Below, piece after piece: positions 5,867-7,123 of a stretch of DNA of 7,123 nt. The notes below the pieces were generated by a model, which was not told the origin of the DNA, did not search any database, and saw nothing but the letters and a program-made list of their open reading frames with translations. A program made the position numbers and the translations under genes. This stretch comes from Candidatus Cloacimonadota bacterium. Lineage in GTDB: Bacteria; Cloacimonadota; Cloacimonadia; JGIOTU-2; B8-G9. Where the stretch lies: assembly GCA_003647765.1 (NCBI GenBank), contig QMNM01000072.1, positions 1-7,123 of the forward strand, given 5' to 3'. The stretch's first letter is position 1. Every line of letters begins with the position of its first letter.

Positions 5867-6867
5867 TATTTTTCTCTTTCCTTATAATATCTTTTTATGT
5901 GTTCTAAAAAGTGCGATTTACTTGCAAAATTAGCAAAACGGATAGTATTTTTAATCGCTTTACTGTTAGAACGACCGTGAGTTATAATAGTAATTCCATC
6001 AACACCTAATAGAAATGCTCCGCCATATTCAGTATAATCCATTGTCTTCCTCAAATGTGAAAATACTGGATATGCTAACAATGCTCCTATCTTAGCTATC
6101 CAATCTTTTTTCAATTGTTCCTTGAAAATGTCAAATAAGGATAAAGCAACACCTTCTACTATTTTCAGCATTATATTTCCTATGAAGCCATCACATATTA
6201 TCACATCTACAATACCTTTTAGAATATCCTTACCTTCTATATTGCCAATGAAATTGATATCAGGTAATTTTTCTAACTCCCGATGAGTAGATATGGTCAA
6301 TTCATTCCCTTTTCTCCGTTCCTCACCAATATTAAGTAATGCAATGCGCGGATTGGATTTTTTAAGATAAGATTTAGCATAGATTGTACCCATTTCAGCA
6401 AATTGCACTAAATTTTCAACTGTACAGTCAACATTAGCACCGACATCTAATATAATTTCTGGCTCTCTTTGTGTAGGCAAAGAAATAGCCAAGCCAGGCC
6501 TTTTTACACCTAAAATCCGTCCATAAGTAAACAAAGAAGCTGCCATTACTGCTCCAGTAGAACCAGCACTAACTACTGCATCTGCCTTTCTTTCCTTATT
6601 TAACAAAATACTTTTATTTAATGATGAGTCCTTCTTGGTTCTTACAGCCATCACAGGATCTTCATTAGGAGTTATTATCTCATCAGCATTAACAATCTCA
6701 ATAGATTTTTCTGGATAAAAATACTTATCTAACTCTTTTGCTATAATATCCTGTTTTCCTACAAGATAAATTTTGTCGCAATATTGACTGTTAATTGCTG
6801 CAACAGCGCCTTCTATTTCTGGATAAGGAGCATTATCACTTCCGAATGCGTCAACAGCAATGTTCAT
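5866..6867 (-). CDS. plsX: Phosphate acyltransferase PlsX
   Basis: Acyl-ACP:phosphate acyltransferase, 333 residues, the usual family length. It converts acyl-ACP and phosphate to acyl-phosphate, the acyl donor for PlsY in phosphatidic acid synthesis, and works as a peripheral membrane enzyme. Visible family motifs in order: DAFGSDNAP (6-14, the counterpart of the common DAMGGDxAP), SAGSTGAVMA (100-109), LDVGANVDC (140-148), LLNIGEERRKGN (177-188), DGFIGN (226-231) and YGGAFLLGVDG (281-291). The ATG follows the rpmF stop with no spacer. A GGAGA at 6879-6883 inside the end of rpmF, 11 bases before the ATG, is its probable ribosome binding site, so translation is likely coupled to rpmF. The last base of its TAA stop is the first base of the fabH ATG. 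No truncation or missing motif is seen. Confidence 0.97.
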   Translation of the reverse strand: MNIAVDAFGSDNAPYPEIEGAVAAINSQYCDKIYLVGKQDIIAKELDKYFYPEKSIEIVNADEIITPNEDPVMAVRTKKDSSLNKSILLNKERKADAVVSAGSTGAVMAASLFTYGRILGVKRPGLAISLPTQREPEIILDVGANVDCTVENLVQFAEMGTIYAKSYLKKSNPRIALLNIGEERRKGNELTISTHRELEKLPDINFIGNIEGKDILKGIVDVIICDGFIGNIMLKIVEGVALSLFDIFKEQLKKDWIAKIGALLAYPVFSHLRKTMDYTEYGGAFLLGVDGITIITHGRSNSKAIKNTIRFANFASKSHFLEHIKRYYKEREK

Positions 6868-7047
6868 TTATTTTTTAATCTCCAGAATTTGTTTGCCTTT
6901 ATAATATCCACAATTCATACATAAATTATGCGGTAATTTGGGCTCGCCACAATGTGAACATTCTGTAAGTGTAGGAGCGGATATTTTATAATGAGTTCGT
7001 CTTTTACGCTTTCTTGATTTTGATGTTTTTCTCTTTGGAACTGCCAT
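6868..7047 (-). CDS. rpmF: 50S ribosomal protein L32 (bL32)
   Basis: Small basic protein of the large ribosomal subunit, 59 residues when started at the ATG at 7047. The N-terminus [20 protein letters not shown] is the classic L32 opening, with a highly basic tail that threads into rRNA. It is followed by SAPTLTEC and a zinc ribbon with cysteines at 30, 33, 43 and 46 (CxxC...CxxC), so this is the zinc-binding form. The reading frame extends upstream to a TTG at 7071, but a strong AAGGAGAT lies just before the ATG and family length and N-terminus agree with the shorter form. It is first in the operon; its TAA stop directly abuts the plsX ATG. The pairing rpmF-plsX-fabH is widespread in bacteria and links ribosome synthesis with lipid synthesis. 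Confidence 0.97.
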   Translation of the reverse strand: MAVPKRKTSKSRKRKRRTHYKISAPTLTECSHCGEPKLPHNLCMNCGYYKGKQILEIKK

Positions 7048-7051
7048 TTTT

Positions 7052-7059
7052 ATCTCCTT
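7052..7059 (-). promoter_or_regulatory. Ribosome binding site that sets the rpmF start
   Basis: AAGGAGAT on the minus strand, with its GGAG core six bases before the ATG at 7047. It lies inside any longer reading from the TTG at 7071, so it argues for the ATG at 7047 as the true start. Confidence 0.85.
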
Positions 7060-7070
7060 TTTGTTGATCA

Positions 7071-7099
7071 ATTATGTTTTCTGTAAAAAATGTTGTCAG
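7071..7099 (-). promoter_or_regulatory. Sigma70-type promoter upstream of rpmF
   Basis: Read on the minus strand, CTGACA (7094-7099) is followed after exactly 17 bases by CATAAT (7071-7076). Each box matches five of six bases of the TTGACA/TATAAT consensus. Transcription would begin near 7064, giving a leader of only about 17 bases before the rpmF start, just enough to hold its ribosome binding site. It is the best promoter I found on the minus strand and would drive the whole rpmF-to-rnc unit. An additional promoter further upstream, outside the window, cannot be excluded. Confidence 0.6.
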
Positions 7100-7123
7100 A
7101 CGCAAGGAATTACAGAAGCCCAC

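Larger units (their letters stand above)
305..7071 (-). other. rpmF-plsX-fabHDG-acpP-fabF-rnc operon
   Basis: Eight same-strand genes with mostly tight junctions: 0, -1, 180, 23, 178, 254 and -11 bases in transcription order. A good promoter precedes the first gene, and terminator-like structure follows the last. No obvious strong terminator interrupts the unit. I looked for a FapR-type palindromic operator near the promoter and saw none, so how lipid demand is sensed here is not visible. Extra internal promoters in the wide gaps, particularly before fabF (TGGACA at 2391-2396, 17 bases, TCTATT), are possible but weak. Confidence 0.8.

Noticed and set aside
7100-7123. 3' end of a yceD/DUF177 gene, often found upstream of rpmF
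   Set aside because: Only about two dozen bases remain upstream of the promoter; the short frames ending there match nothing I recognise.
7048-7123. FapR-type operator or riboswitch upstream of the operon
   Set aside because: No palindrome resembling the FapR site and no room for a structured leader within the window.
1-7123. CRISPR arrays, tRNA or rRNA genes, transposase genes, toxin-antitoxin or phage genes
   Set aside because: No regularly spaced repeats, no cloverleaf or rRNA-like sequence, and all protein-coding space is taken by housekeeping genes.

Overview
This window is a compact fatty-acid and phospholipid synthesis operon from an AT-rich bacterium (roughly one third G+C by eye). 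All eight genes lie on the minus strand. In transcription order, from high to low coordinate, they are rpmF (ribosomal protein L32), plsX, fabH, fabD, fabG, acpP, fabF and rnc (RNase III). Every start codon I chose is ATG and every stop is TAA. All proteins look intact, with their catalytic residues in place. Taxonomy is uncertain: the order is common across many bacterial phyla. The low G+C, strong AGGAGG-type ribosome binding sites and a PlsX beginning with a DAFGSDNAP-type motif would fit an uncultivated Gram-negative-type lineage (Cloacimonadota/FCB-like is only a guess).

Layout. A good sigma70-type promoter (CTGACA, 17 bp, CATAAT) sits at the right edge, immediately upstream of rpmF. The first three genes are packed: rpmF stop abuts plsX start, and plsX and fabH overlap by one base. 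Three wider gaps follow: about 180 bp between fabH and fabD, 178 bp between fabG and acpP, and 254 bp between acpP and fabF. fabD and fabG are 23 bp apart, and fabF and rnc overlap by 11 bp. The gap at 4691-4870 carries an 84-bp palindromic repeat-like element. The gap after acpP carries a 13-bp hairpin whose two G-U wobbles work only in minus-strand RNA. The 304 bases downstream of rnc hold no gene but are rich in structure: a 117-bp composite palindrome with a hairpin in each arm, a terminator-like 11-bp stem, and a degenerate A/T repeat.

How the genes work together. FabD makes malonyl-ACP, FabH starts the chain, FabF elongates it and FabG performs the first reduction, all on AcpP. PlsX takes finished acyl-ACP to acyl-phosphate for phospholipid synthesis. 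The dehydratase (FabZ/FabA) and enoyl reductase are not in this window. L32 and RNase III link the unit to ribosome and RNA metabolism.

I see no novel protein system. The features worth following up are non-coding: the structured repeats in the intergenic gaps, the hairpin after acpP, and a possible small ORF with a strong ribosome-binding sequence upstream of fabF.
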